A stretch of DNA of 64,000 nt from Ignavibacteria bacterium (GTDB taxonomy: Bacteria > Bacteroidota > Ignavibacteria > Ch128b): assembly GCA_013177855.1 (NCBI GenBank), contig JABLYA010000007.1:83146-147145 (forward strand). Direction: 5' to 3'. Below the pieces are notes generated by a model that had not been told where the DNA came from, did no database searches, and saw nothing but the letters and a program-made list of their open reading frames with translations. Position 1 is the first letter of the stretch. Each line of letters begins with the position of its first letter. Positions 10,758 to 19,899 of the stretch are shown piece by piece. Position numbers and translations under genes: made by a program.

Positions 10758-10842
10758 AAACCCTGAATAGTTTCAAACTATTCAGGGTTTCTTTTTTATT
10801 AAAAATCCAACCTTGAATATAATTTCGAACTATTCAGGGTTT
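10758..10842 (+). terminator. Two tandem rho-independent terminators
   Basis: The first hairpin (10758-10790) pairs ACCCTGAATAGTTT with AAACTATTCAGGGT and is followed by a T-rich run. A second, imperfect copy of the same hairpin (10809-10842) follows and is also T-tailed. They close the T9SS gene. The copy appears to be a local duplication. Confidence 0.85.
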
Positions 10843-10904
10843 ATTTTTTTTTATTAAAATCCATTTTCAATCATTAATATATAAAAGAAAAATAAGTTAA
10901 TATT

Positions 10905-11096
10905 ATGGCAAAAAGATGGAAATGGGTTAGATCAATCCTAGTAAATGCTGGTCATTACACTACTGTTAGTTCACTTGCTAATGTTACTATTTTAAGTATT
11001 ATTGGTGATGAAGAAACAGGTTATTTGTACTGGAGAGATGGCTCAATTAATTATAGAGCACGTATTACTGACACTTCTGCTGAAGTAATCAGCTAA
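10905..11096 (+). CDS. Small phage protein, paralogue of the N-terminus of the 55743 gene
   Basis: 63 residues (MAKRWKWVRSILVNAGHYTT, later GYLYWRDGSINYRARI). The pattern KW.xxRxxLVxxG.YTTxxSL, then YLYxxDxxxxxxAR, recurs at the N-terminus of the protein at 55743, which adds an Ig-like domain. Such small beta-rich modules in phages are often virion or decoration proteins; that role is inferred only. Confidence 0.7.
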   Translation: MAKRWKWVRSILVNAGHYTTVSSLANVTILSIIGDEETGYLYWRDGSINYRARITDTSAEVIS

Positions 11097-11118
11097 TATT
11101 TTAACATTTAAGAAATTT

Positions 11119-11168
11119 AAACCTACTTGGAATAATATATAAAAATAAAATTATTCTAAGTAGGTTTT
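11119..11168 (+). terminator. Long hairpin before the glycosyltransferase operon
   Basis: AAACCTACTTGGAATAAT pairs with ATTATTCTAAGTAGGTTT, with one mismatch and a short AT loop. It ends 5 bases before the ATG at 11174. It probably terminates the 10905 transcript, and may also fold in a leader of the downstream gene. Confidence 0.7.
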
Positions 11169-11173
11169 ACATT

Positions 11174-11971
11174 ATGATTACTTTTGATAAACAAATAAAA
11201 AATCTTTTTAAAGACTATAAAAAACGTGAAAAAGAATTAGAATTAATTGATAATAATATAAATCAATTAATCATAGATATGAAAGAACGTCATAAAATTT
11301 CTTTTATCATATCTGCTTACAAATCAGAGAATTTTATTGAAGAATGTTTAAATTCTATTGAAAAAGTAGAAGGTTTGTATTATTATGAAATATTAATTGG
11401 TATTGATAATTGTATAGAAACACTTAATAAAATTAAAGAAAAAAATTACAAAAATCTTAAAATATTTTGGTTTACTAAAAATGTTGGACCTTATGTGGTT
11501 AAAAATACACTCGTAAAACAAGCTAAATTTAACACCATTTGTTTTTTTGATTCAGATGATATTATGTTACCAAATTATCTTTATAACCTCATATATTTCA
11601 CCAAAAACACGTATGTAAATGTAAAATGTACTAATTTTACACATCCAGATAAAACAAAAACTACAATGACATATAATCCTGCAGGAGTTATTATTGTTAA
11701 TAAGAAAGATTTTATTTCAGTAAACGGTTATGCAGATTGGCGTTGTGGTGCAGACACAGATTTGATCAGAAGATTAGATATGAAAGGCATTCAAAGAATT
11801 GATGCAAAAAAAGTGACTTTTCTAAGAAGGATTCACGAAAATAATATTACAAATGATAGTTTATACGGAAATGATTCAATATATAGAAAAGAAAGACATC
11901 AAGAATCATTGAGTCGTAAAAAACCAAAATTAAAATCGTATATAACTTCTGATTATGAATTACTTGCTTAA
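11174..11971 (+). CDS. Family 2-type glycosyltransferase
   Basis: 265 residues. After a helical start, ISFIISAYKSENFIEECLNS is the GT-A nucleotide-binding start of family 2 glycosyltransferases. CFFDSDDIMLPNYL carries the DxD-like metal site, and later GYADWRCGADTDLIRRL matches the acceptor-side motif. It overlaps the next gene (ATG at 11955), which carries two similar domains. The likely role is glycosylation of phage or host surface; donor and acceptor are unknown. Confidence 0.85.
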   Translation: MITFDKQIKNLFKDYKKREKELELIDNNINQLIIDMKERHKISFIISAYKSENFIEECLNSIEKVEGLYYYEILIGIDNCIETLNKIKEKNYKNLKIFWFTKNVGPYVVKNTLVKQAKFNTICFFDSDDIMLPNYLYNLIYFTKNTYVNVKCTNFTHPDKTKTTMTYNPAGVIIVNKKDFISVNGYADWRCGADTDLIRRLDMKGIQRIDAKKVTFLRRIHENNITNDSLYGNDSIYRKERHQESLSRKKPKLKSYITSDYELLA

Positions 11972-14609
11972 TGAAAATTTTGACAACTTACAAGGATGGA
12001 AATTATATAAAAGTGCTGTTAGTCCTGATTATAAGAACAGTTCCAATTATTCTTTGAAATTTATTACGAATGGTAGTTACGCTATTACTCCTTTATTGAC
12101 TACACCACAAAACATACAATTACATTATAAACTTTCTACTCATCAAACTTGGGGCACAGATAAATGGGGCAATCCTTCATTTAATCCAGTTGATCAGTTA
12201 TTTCTTTATTATTCAAAAGATTTGGTTGTTTGGACAAAAATTAATTGTGGTGGTCCCGATGGTGGAATTTTTCCGTCAAAAGATATACCAGAACACGAAA
12301 TAAAATACTTTTATAAATCAAATAAAGTTAATATTTCACTATATGAAAACATTTATCTTAAATTAGAAAGAGTTAATAAAAATGGTGGTAAGGTTTCAGA
12401 AGATTTTTACATAGATGATATAATCATAGAAAATAAAATCAAATCATTTAAAACCAATGTTGTTATTTCTGCTTATGATGCCGCAGAATTTATAGAAGAA
12501 TGTTTGGATTCAATTAAGAGTCAAACACACCCAGTAAATAAGATTTTACTAGGTATAGATGGTTGTCCTAAAACATTAGAAAAAGTAAAAAATATTTCTT
12601 GGAAGTATGATAATTTGGAAATATACAATGCAGAAAAAAAAAATAAAGGTAAATATGTAACAATAAATTCATTGATAGATTTGGTACCAAATGATGAATA
12701 CTTTATCACATTTGATGCTGATGACGTAATGAATCCTGATATGGTTTCTAAAATGACAATTGACACACAACCAAAGGTTTGTGATGATGGTGTTATATTT
12801 ATAAGTAAAGAAATATTTAACAAAGTTGGTGGTTATCAAGATTGGAAATGTGCTGCTGATTCAGATTTATTAAAAAGATTAAGCAATGTTACAAAAATAA
12901 ACAGAATAGAAAGATTGTATTTTAGGAGAGAACACGAAAAACAATTAACAAAAATGCCAGAAACAAAGCATGGTTCCGAATTAAGAAGAACATATACAAA
13001 AATTATGAATGAAAATAAAAACATTAAAATCGAGGCTAAAAAGAACGAAATCAAGAAAATTGAAGAAATGGATGAATTAGATGTTAAGATTTTAGGAATG
13101 CTTGAAGATATGGAGAAGAGAGAACTTAAAGATAAAATTGAGAGACTCGAAGAAAGAATAAATATTATAGATAATCGTTTAAAATATATCGAAACAAATA
13201 AATCAACTGAAGACAAATTACCATTATCAATAATAATAACAGCATATCAGACAGAAAACTATATAGAAGAATGTTTGGATTCTATTGAAAATCAAACATA
13301 TTTTAACAATAATAATAATTATGAAATTCTTATAGGTGTTGATAATTGTGCAAAAACTTTGAAAAAACTGGAAGAAATTAAATCAAAATATAGGAATATA
13401 AAGATATATATGATGGATTCAAATAAAGGTACATATATCACATCCAATACACTATTAAATTTGGTAAAATATGACAACATATTAAGATTTGATAGTGATG
13501 ATATTATGGATTTAGATATGATCAAAGAAGTAATGTATTTTGCTAAATATTATGATGTTATAAGAATAAAGTGTGTTGATTTTTTTATAAAAGATAATAA
13601 AAAAATTTATACTTTATTCAAAAGATTTGCCGCTGGTGTTATTTTTTATAAAAAACCAATTATAGAATTAGTAGGTGCCTATGAGCCTTGGATATGTGCT
13701 GCTGATAGTGATTTAATAGAGAGAATTAATAAAATATCAACATCCTATTTTTTAGACAAAGTATTATTTTACAGAAGAGTTCATCAAAATAGTTTATCTA
13801 CAAGAGATGAAACAAAGAATAATTCACAAATTAGAAATATGTATCATTCTAAAATGATTGAAAACAAAAATAATAATATTATTAATGTTGAAAGAATAAC
13901 AAATTCATTTAAAGAAATTATAAAAATAAAACACTTGGTTGTAACAAGATTAGCAATTAAGTGGAGATTTAATGAAACAAATTTATCTTGGGATGATTGG
14001 TTAAAGAATAGTATTTACTTGATGAATAGATATTGCAGACCATCATTAAAAAATCAAAGTAATCAAGATTTTACACTATTATCAATAGTAGATAAAAGTG
14101 TAACATATTATGGTGATGTACTGGAAAATGAAATTATATTGAAAGTGCCAGAAATTAAAAAAGGAATCGATATTAAAAAAGTAATAATAAATTCAATAAA
14201 TAAATATATTTATACTCTTAAAGGTTACGATTATGTTATAATAACAAGATTAGATCGAGATGATTGTCTTGCACACGATTTTGTTGATAATATAAGAAAT
14301 AATTTTTCATATATCGAAGAATATATTGATATTAATTATTCTTATATTTATGATACTAAAACGGATATTTTTTATAAATCTGAAAAATATAAAAAAATGA
14401 TTTCACCTTTTGTCTCAACTTATGAAAAAATCAATAATGGTAAAATAAATTGTTATCCTTTTTTAGTAGACCATACTAAAGTTGGAAAAATGTTAAATGG
14501 TAAAAAATGCGATAAACTACAATGTATTCAAGTAATACATGATTATAATTTAAAAAATAAAGTATATGGTATAATAACCGATATAAATAAAAAAGATTTT
14601 GGTATATAG
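11955..14609 (+). CDS. Multidomain glycosyltransferase (jelly-roll, two GT2 domains, rhamnosyltransferase-like domain)
   Basis: 884 residues. 1-155: a beta-sandwich (NENFDNLQGWKLYKS to EDFYIDDIIIE), as in carbohydrate-binding or MAM-like modules. About 165-330: GT2 domain 1 (VVISAYDAAEFIEECLDS, FDADDVMNPD). About 345-410: coiled coil. About 418-625: GT2 domain 2 (LSIIITAYQTENYIEECLD, FDSDDIMDLD). About 640-884: a domain resembling putative rhamnosyltransferases (TRLAIKW, CRPSLKNQSNQDFTLL, TRLDRDDCLAHDFV). The start overlaps the preceding GT gene by 17 bases, so the two are co-expressed. Possible roles are glycan changes on virion or host surface. Confidence 0.85.
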   Translation: MNYLLNENFDNLQGWKLYKSAVSPDYKNSSNYSLKFITNGSYAITPLLTTPQNIQLHYKLSTHQTWGTDKWGNPSFNPVDQLFLYYSKDLVVWTKINCGGPDGGIFPSKDIPEHEIKYFYKSNKVNISLYENIYLKLERVNKNGGKVSEDFYIDDIIIENKIKSFKTNVVISAYDAAEFIEECLDSIKSQTHPVNKILLGIDGCPKTLEKVKNISWKYDNLEIYNAEKKNKGKYVTINSLIDLVPNDEYFITFDADDVMNPDMVSKMTIDTQPKVCDDGVIFISKEIFNKVGGYQDWKCAADSDLLKRLSNVTKINRIERLYFRREHEKQLTKMPETKHGSELRRTYTKIMNENKNIKIEAKKNEIKKIEEMDELDVKILGMLEDMEKRELKDKIERLEERINIIDNRLKYIETNKSTEDKLPLSIIITAYQTENYIEECLDSIENQTYFNNNNNYEILIGVDNCAKTLKKLEEIKSKYRNIKIYMMDSNKGTYITSNTLLNLVKYDNILRFDSDDIMDLDMIKEVMYFAKYYDVIRIKCVDFFIKDNKKIYTLFKRFAAGVIFYKKPIIELVGAYEPWICAADSDLIERINKISTSYFLDKVLFYRRVHQNSLSTRDETKNNSQIRNMYHSKMIENKNNNIINVERITNSFKEIIKIKHLVVTRLAIKWRFNETNLSWDDWLKNSIYLMNRYCRPSLKNQSNQDFTLLSIVDKSVTYYGDVLENEIILKVPEIKKGIDIKKVIINSINKYIYTLKGYDYVIITRLDRDDCLAHDFVDNIRNNFSYIEEYIDINYSYIYDTKTDIFYKSEKYKKMISPFVSTYEKINNGKINCYPFLVDHTKVGKMLNGKKCDKLQCIQVIHDYNLKNKVYGIITDINKKDFGI

Positions 14610-14611
14610 AA

Positions 14612-15046
14612 ATGGAAAATATAAATAAATTGAAAAAATGTGTATTTACAATAATTATCAATGATTATTACAATATTTATGACAATCATTTTAAGACAGA
14701 AGATTGGGATTATTTTTGCATAACTGATGACAAACAAATGAAATCATCGTTTTGGGAAATGATTTATGTAGAAAATGAAAGCAAAACAGCTATAGAACAT
14801 GCAAAAATTTCCAAATTTTACAAAACTAATTATGACATCTTTTTTAAAGATTATGACTTGATATTGTATGTAGATGGACGAATTGCTATAAATTGTGATC
14901 TTAATGACTATGCAAAAAATATTGATAATAATGATATTTTTTTCATGAAACACAAAGCAAAGAGTATAAAAGAACATTATAATACTATTCTTAATAATAA
15001 ATATGAAACTGAAGAAATGATTAATATAATAAAGAATATAAAATAA
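14612..15046 (+). CDS. Putative glycosyltransferase (DUF616-like), probably C-terminally truncated
   Basis: 144 residues starting two bases after the preceding stop. KKCVFTIIINDYYNIYDNHF, DWDYFCITDD, AKISKFYKTN and DLILYVDGRIAINCDL match the start of DUF616-type glycosyltransferases, where the aspartates of YVDGR are characteristic. The family is usually 200 residues or longer, and the frame stops soon after the core, followed by unrelated fragments. It was probably shortened by a deletion. Confidence 0.6.
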   Translation: MENINKLKKCVFTIIINDYYNIYDNHFKTEDWDYFCITDDKQMKSSFWEMIYVENESKTAIEHAKISKFYKTNYDIFFKDYDLILYVDGRIAINCDLNDYAKNIDNNDIFFMKHKAKSIKEHYNTILNNKYETEEMINIIKNIK

Positions 15047-15210
15047 AAGAATTCTCCAACGAAAAATTTCAAGAATTTCTTTTACACCATCAAAAGAAAA
15101 AATTGAAATTGTTTTTGATTCTCCAACTGGTGAGCATAAAAGGTAATTTATTAACAATCATATACAAACTATAATCATATTTTTGCTGGTAATTAGAAAT
15201 ATTATTAAAA
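15047..15210. other. Gap with a short coding-like fragment
   Basis: On the minus strand about 15055-15140 reads SPVGESKTISIFSFDGVKEI without a start. On the plus strand nothing is convincing. It looks like a piece of another gene joined to the end of the glycosyltransferase operon. Confidence 0.3.
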
Positions 15211-16029
15211 CTACAATTTGTATTTTTTAAAATCTATCGAACTGTCAAAAACTTCGATAAAGTTTTCAAAATCTGTAATTACGCTTTCTTGATATTTTGC
15301 TTGTCTCCAAGCTAATGGATTTTTTGAATCCCATGCGGTTAAGTCGGAACCAAATCCTTTTCCAAAACCTTTCTTTTTAAGTTCTTGTTTATCTTTCTAA
15401 TTTAACAAATGAGGATTTACTTCATCTTGCCAATGCTTTTTTGGACCGCCTTTATATTCTTTTAAAGGAATAAATTCAACTTTAGCATCTCTTCTCCACC
15501 AATAATCATCACGCATTTCTAATTCTTCATCTACTAAAACTTCTACTTTACATTCATCGTCATTCCATATGTCTTTGTTTAAATAAGTTTCAATAGCATT
15601 TACAACATCATGAAGTTCTTTATTATCTTTTGGAAATTTCCAAAATGTAATTAATTTATATTTTGGAAAATATCTACCAGCTAAATCTCCTCTACCTGCA
15701 TGTTTTTCATACTCTACTATTTTTTCAATAGGAACATCTGGATATTGATCATGAAATTCTTTTAAACTTTCTTTATTATTTATATCTGGTATTGGTAGAT
15801 TATACCATCCTTTTTCTTTTAACCAATCATATAAACAGTCTATATGTGTGTAATTAACACAAAAATCACCATTGTAAAAACCAAATGCAAAACCTTCATT
15901 AAAGTGAAAATCTACATAATTACCATCTTTTGTTTGAAAATTTTGAACATAATTTGGATTTTCAAATAATTTAAATGATTTCACATTGTTTAACTTTCTT
16001 AATATTTTATTTCCATATAATTTTCCCAT
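15211..16029 (-). CDS. Phage protein of unknown function with an in-frame amber codon
   Basis: The frame from ATG at 16029 gives 210 residues (MGKLYGNKILRKL; KSFKLFENPNYVQ inside) to a TAG at 15397. The same frame then stays open for 61 more codons (KDKQELKKKGFGKGFGSDLT, AWDSKNPLAWRQAKYQ, ending FKKYKL) to a TAG at 15211. The extension has ordinary coding character. It may be readthrough, a point mutation or a sequencing error. The start overlaps the end of the upstream LEGAP gene by 23 bases. No family is recognised. Confidence 0.65.
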
Positions 16030-17628
16030 TTATTTTACAATTTTGTTTTAACCATTCTATATCTTTTTCAGTTAAATTATTATTATAACAATAAAAATTA
16101 CCTTCAACCATTTCTGGAGCACCTTTTAATGAAGTTAATTGATTATTATAACAATAAAAACCACCTTCAACTATTTCTGGAGCACCTTTTAATGAAATTA
16201 ATTTATTATCAGAACAAATAAAATCACCTTCAACTATTTTTGGAGCACCTTCCAATGAAGTTAATTGATTATCAGAACAATCAAAATAACCTTCAACCTT
16301 TTCTGGAGCACCTTCCAATGAAGTTAATTTATTATTATCACAATAAAAATCACCTTCAACTATTTCTGGGGCACCTTCTAATGAAGTTAATTGATTATCA
16401 TAACAATAAAAATCACCTTTAACTATTTCTGGTGCACCTTTTAATGAAGTTAATTGATTATAAGAACAAATAAAATCACCTTCAACCTTTTCTGGAGCAC
16501 CTTCCAATGAAGTTAATTTATTATTATCACAATAAAAATCACCTTCAACTATTTCTGGGGCACCTTCTAATGAAGTTAATTGATTAAAAGAACAATTAAA
16601 ATTACCTTCAACCTTTTCTGGTGCACCTTCTAATAAAATTAATTGATTATAAGAACAATCAAAATTGCCTTCAACCATTTCTGGTGCACCTTCTAATGAA
16701 GTTAATTGATTATAAGAACAATCAAAATAACCTTCAACTTTTTCTGGGGTACCTTCTAATGAAGTTAATTGATTAAAAGAACAATTAAAATAACCTTCAA
16801 CCTTTTCTGGGGCACCTTCTAATGAAGTTAATTGATTATAAGAACAATCAAAATCGCCTTCAACTATTTTTGGTGAACCTAATAGTGTGTTTTTTCCCCA
16901 TTTAATAGAATCATTAAAATATTTTTTATATTCTTTATTATAATTATTTAACAACCAATATTTTATATCTTCATTTTCATTTAAAAATGTTTTTAGATCA
17001 ACTTTTTTATCGAATTTATCCATGAATTGTTTTGATCTTAAATGAAGTTGGTATTTTTCTTTTGAATCTGTTTTAGAAATGAATATAAGTAATTCTCTTC
17101 CAGGTTTATGATATTTTTTATACCATTTAGAGGTTTTTTCTGTGGCTGTACACCATTCAGTTCCTTTACCAAGAATGCATGAATCTTCATATGTTCTAGG
17201 AATATATAAATTAAAATTTTTAAACTCCTTTACAAAAATTTTATCTTTTATCTCACTTCTGCTTAAAATTTCTTCACTTTCTTTAAAAGGTTCTATAGTT
17301 TTTGCTAATTCACCCAGAGAATCATATAAATTTATATCTCTTTTATTGAGAGGTAATTTATTTCTAACAGATTGTCTATTAAATATATCCAAATAGTCTT
17401 TTACTTTATAAAGGTCTTCTAATTTTAATTTATTTGATTTATAAAGGTTTAAAAGCCACTTACAATATTTACCGAAATAAAGATTTCCATCTATCCAAGA
17501 TGTTGGATCTGATGAAATAATTTCTTTAAATATTTTGTAATCAATGTTTTTATAATATTTATTATAAATTACATCTATGTTTTCTTTTCGAATGATTTTT
17601 TCTAAATGAAATTGTTATAATTTTTCAT
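16007..17628 (-). CDS. LEGAP-repeat protein with N-terminal tag and WCTA domain (one-base frameshift near start)
   Basis: The start is reconstructed at ATG 17628 (MKNYNNFI). The frame shifts at a T run near 17605, where one missing T would give MKNYNNFILEKIIRKEN joined to the long frame. About 80-240 is a domain containing GKGTEWCTATEKTSKWY, known to me from phage and prophage proteins. Then come 13 copies of a 21-residue leucine-rich-type repeat (LTSLEGAPxxVEGxFxC), and a cap LTEKDIEWLKQNCKI. A paralogue sits at the right edge of the window. The repeats suggest a binding scaffold; the tag suggests a packaged or injected protein (inference). Confidence 0.8.
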
Positions 17629-17668
17629 ATTGTCTTTTTTGTTAAATTATTATAACAATAAATATTTT

Positions 17669-18085
17669 TTAATTAAATGTTAATAAATATTTTAATTTTT
17701 GTAATAATGCTATAACTTCATCTATTAATGCAGAGATTTCTCGATCATCTTTAAATATATTATCTTGGTAAACTTTAAATATCTCAATACATTGGTCAGC
17801 AAAACCATAAGAATCTAACTCTTGAAGATTTCTTAATGGTATATATGTGTCTATATTTATCATAATTCTACCATATTTACCTTGAATAACTTCCATTATA
17901 TTGTCAGCTATTTCTTTAAATTCTTCATTAAATTCATCAAAAACATTATGATGACCCATTTTTGGTGTTTGCCAATGAAACATTTGAATTTGTGCCAATA
18001 CGTGCAATATTTTTATTGCAATTTCTGATTTCTCAGTGTCAGCAAAAATTCCAAAGTTTTCATATATTTTAAATTTTGTTATCAT
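17669..18085 (-). CDS. Dps/ferritin-like four-helix protein with N-terminal tag
   Basis: 138 residues, MITKFKIYENFGIFADTEKS then helices containing ILHVLAQIQMFHWQTPKMGH, FDEFNEEFKEIADNIMEV and a C-terminal leucine-rich helix. HWQT near the first helix and D/E-rich second helix are as in Dps-type or DUF5856-type phage proteins. A complete ferroxidase set cannot be confirmed by eye. The ATG overlaps the TGA of the ferritin remnant upstream (ATGA), so both belonged to one operon. Confidence 0.55.
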   Translation of the reverse strand: MITKFKIYENFGIFADTEKSEIAIKILHVLAQIQMFHWQTPKMGHHNVFDEFNEEFKEIADNIMEVIQGKYGRIMINIDTYIPLRNLQELDSYGFADQCIEIFKVYQDNIFKDDREISALIDEVIALLQKLKYLLTFN

Positions 18086-18385
18086 AATTTTTTACATATT
18101 ATTTTTTGTGCAAAAGCATAAGTATCATTATCCTTTTTAGTCAACGATGCGTTTGCAATATCGTTCCAATTTTTAGAAATTTCCATTTCATGATTTAAAG
18201 ATTCTTTGTAAGAATTTTTTACTTCATTACAAGCTGGTGTTACTACTTTACAATTTTTATAAAAAAGATATTGCCCTATATATTTGTGAAGATTCAAGTT
18301 CATTCTTTATTTGTTCATTAAGCATTTTTAATATTTTATCTGATAGTCTTGCTTTGTTCTTTATATCAGAGAATGATTTGAACAT
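18082..18385 (-). pseudogene. Ferritin remnant with the middle deleted
   Basis: ATG at 18385 begins MFKSFSDIKNKARLSDKILK, then MLNEQIKNELESSQIYRAIS, a typical ferritin first helix, and then stops. The last part, in another frame, reads ACNEVKNSYKESLNHEMEIS then NDTYAFAQKII, like the third and fourth ferritin helices. Roughly 60-70 central residues, including most of helix B, are missing and the two ends are out of frame. Start and end are kept while the middle is lost, as in several other genes here. Confidence 0.6.
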
Positions 18386-18408
18386 TTTAATTCTTTTTAT
18401 TGTTTTAT

Positions 18409-18579
18409 TTATTTTTTATTGTATGTAAATTGTTCAAATGTTTTAATTTTTTGGTTTTTGCCAATTTGGCATTTTTCACAAACACCAGATTCTAATTCAA
18501 AGAAATACCTAAGTTGTCTGCCACATAATGCACATTTCTTTTCGTCTTTAAATAATGAAATATCCTTTTTCTTTTTCAT
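18409..18579 (-). CDS. Small zinc-ribbon-like protein (56 aa)
   Basis: MKKKKDISLFKDEKK followed by CALCG, then CEKCQ 19 residues after the first pair, ending TFEQFTYNKK. Two CxxC pairs suggest one structural zinc. It lies upstream of the ferritin remnant on the same strand. No named family. Confidence 0.6.
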   Translation of the reverse strand: MKKKKDISLFKDEKKCALCGRQLRYFFELESGVCEKCQIGKNQKIKTFEQFTYNKK

Positions 18580-18832
18580 AAATATTTTTTTTTTTATATT
18601 ACTATATATAAAACTTTTATCTTCATTATTTTTATATTTTTACTTTATTTTTTTTTGGCAATGGACTTACCGATTGAAGTATTTTCCCAATGATAGATAC
18701 AATTTTTATTGTTCTTAATAAGATGTAGAGAAAGTTTTAAAGACATAAAATATCATTTTGTAATAATTTTAATGATAAAAAATTATCTATAATTTAATTT
18801 TTTTTAATTCATATATTTTTTATAATTTTGTA
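18580..18832. other. Divergent intergenic region
   Basis: AT-rich spacer between the minus-strand operon and thg1. A short minus-strand reading IIGKILQSVSPLPKKK near 18654-18704 looks like the end of a lost gene. Otherwise only promoter-like T runs were seen. Confidence 0.3.
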
Positions 18833-18840
18833 ATTAAATT
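18833..18840 (+). promoter_or_regulatory. Bacteroidota-type promoter -7 element (TAATTTTG) before thg1
   Basis: TAATTTTG matches the TAnnTTTG consensus of the Bacteroidota primary sigma factor. The expected transcription start is near 18847, about 40 bases before the thg1 ATG. Confidence 0.6.
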
Positions 18841-18887
18841 TTAAGAACATTTGGTTGCAATTATTTTTAATAATTATAAACGTATTT

Positions 18888-19703
18888 ATGAAAAATGACA
18901 AACTGGGCGATCGTATGAAGATGTACGAAAGCCAAACAACAAAATACAGACTAATTCCTCTTCTACCAGTAATGGCAAGACTTGATGGAAAAGGTTTTTC
19001 AAAATTTACAAAAGGTCTAAAAAGACCATATGATGAAAGATTATCAAAACTGATGGTTGAAACAACTAAGTATCTTGTTGCAGAAACAAATGCTAATTGT
19101 GGATACACTCAGTCTGATGAAATCACACTTTGTTGGTACAATAATGACATAAAATCTCAATCATATTTTAATGGTAAAGTCTTCAAAATTCTGACCGAAT
19201 TATCATCAATGTGTTCAGTATTTTTCAATGAAAAACTATCTGAATATCTACCTGAAAAAGTCGGTAAGAGACCTCGTTTCGATTGTAGAGTTTGGAATGT
19301 ACCAACTCTTGATGAAGCAGTAAACACATTCCTATGGAGAGAATTTGATGCAACTAAGAATTCTATTTCTATGGCTGCACAATCAGTTTACTCACACAAT
19401 CAACTTGAAGGTAAGAACGGTTCTGAAAAACAGGAAATGCTTTTCCAGAAAGGCATCAAATGGAACGACTATCCTTCATTCTTCAAACGTGGAACTTATG
19501 TTCAACGTAAAGTAAGAACTGGAAAACTTACAATCGAAGAACTGGAAAAACTTCCACCAAAGCACAATGCTAGGAAGAATCCAGACCTTGTAATTGAAAG
19601 AAAATATGTGGAAACTCTTGACCTTCCACCTCTTTCAAAAGTAGTATACAGTACCAGCACTGATATGCTCAGTGATTTATGGTCTGATTATGTATTGGTT
19701 TGA
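18888..19703 (+). CDS. thg1: tRNA-His guanylyltransferase family protein (Thg1-like)
   Basis: 271 residues from ATG 18888 (an in-frame TTG at 18855 is less likely). MARLDGKGFSKFTKG carries the first metal aspartate (D33), and YTQSDEITLCW the second pair (D77, E78), the palm-domain carboxylates of Thg1 enzymes. FDCRVWNVP, ATKNSISMAAQSVYSH and KGIKWNDYP are further family-type motifs. Thg1 adds G-1 to tRNA-His or, in Thg1-like proteins, repairs tRNA 5' ends by 3'-to-5' nucleotide addition. The phage tRNA-His at 42681 already encodes G-1, so repair is the likelier role (inference). A membrane gene overlaps its end. Confidence 0.92.
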   Translation: MKNDKLGDRMKMYESQTTKYRLIPLLPVMARLDGKGFSKFTKGLKRPYDERLSKLMVETTKYLVAETNANCGYTQSDEITLCWYNNDIKSQSYFNGKVFKILTELSSMCSVFFNEKLSEYLPEKVGKRPRFDCRVWNVPTLDEAVNTFLWREFDATKNSISMAAQSVYSHNQLEGKNGSEKQEMLFQKGIKWNDYPSFFKRGTYVQRKVRTGKLTIEELEKLPPKHNARKNPDLVIERKYVETLDLPPLSKVVYSTSTDMLSDLWSDYVLV

Positions 19704-19884
19704 TATAACGACACCATTAACAGATGGTCTGTTCTTTTTTATTGGATATATGACAAGTTCATATTTCATTACAAAAATAAAGAGTAACCCAGACAAAAAG
19801 AAAGCAGATAAGAATATGATAGTTTATTCACTTTCAGTTTTGTCTGTATGCGTTCTTATATTAGTTTTAATATCAATTCTTTAA
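19690..19884 (+). CDS. Small two-helix membrane protein
   Basis: 64 residues from ATG 19690, overlapping the thg1 stop by 14 bases. Two hydrophobic segments (about 13-30 and 45-64) flank a basic loop (KSNPDKKKADK). Holin-like or unknown; its position suggests co-expression with thg1. Confidence 0.6.
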   Translation: MYWFDITTPLTDGLFFFIGYMTSSYFITKIKSNPDKKKADKNMIVYSLSVLSVCVLILVLISIL

Positions 19885-19899
19885 TAAAAAAAAAAAATA

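Noticed and set aside
12521..15157. Minus-strand frames over the glycosyltransferase genes
   Set aside because: They are rich in Phe, Ile and Ser as expected for the reverse of AT-rich coding DNA.
15397..15399. Recoded TAG (as glutamine) across the phage
   Set aside because: Only one clear in-frame TAG was found; long genes elsewhere are free of internal TAG and several genes end with TAG or TAA normally. No suppressor tRNA was recognised.
16060..16880. CRISPR-like periodic repeats
   Set aside because: The period is about 63 bases, the whole unit is coding and there are no variable spacers; it is the LEGAP protein repeat.
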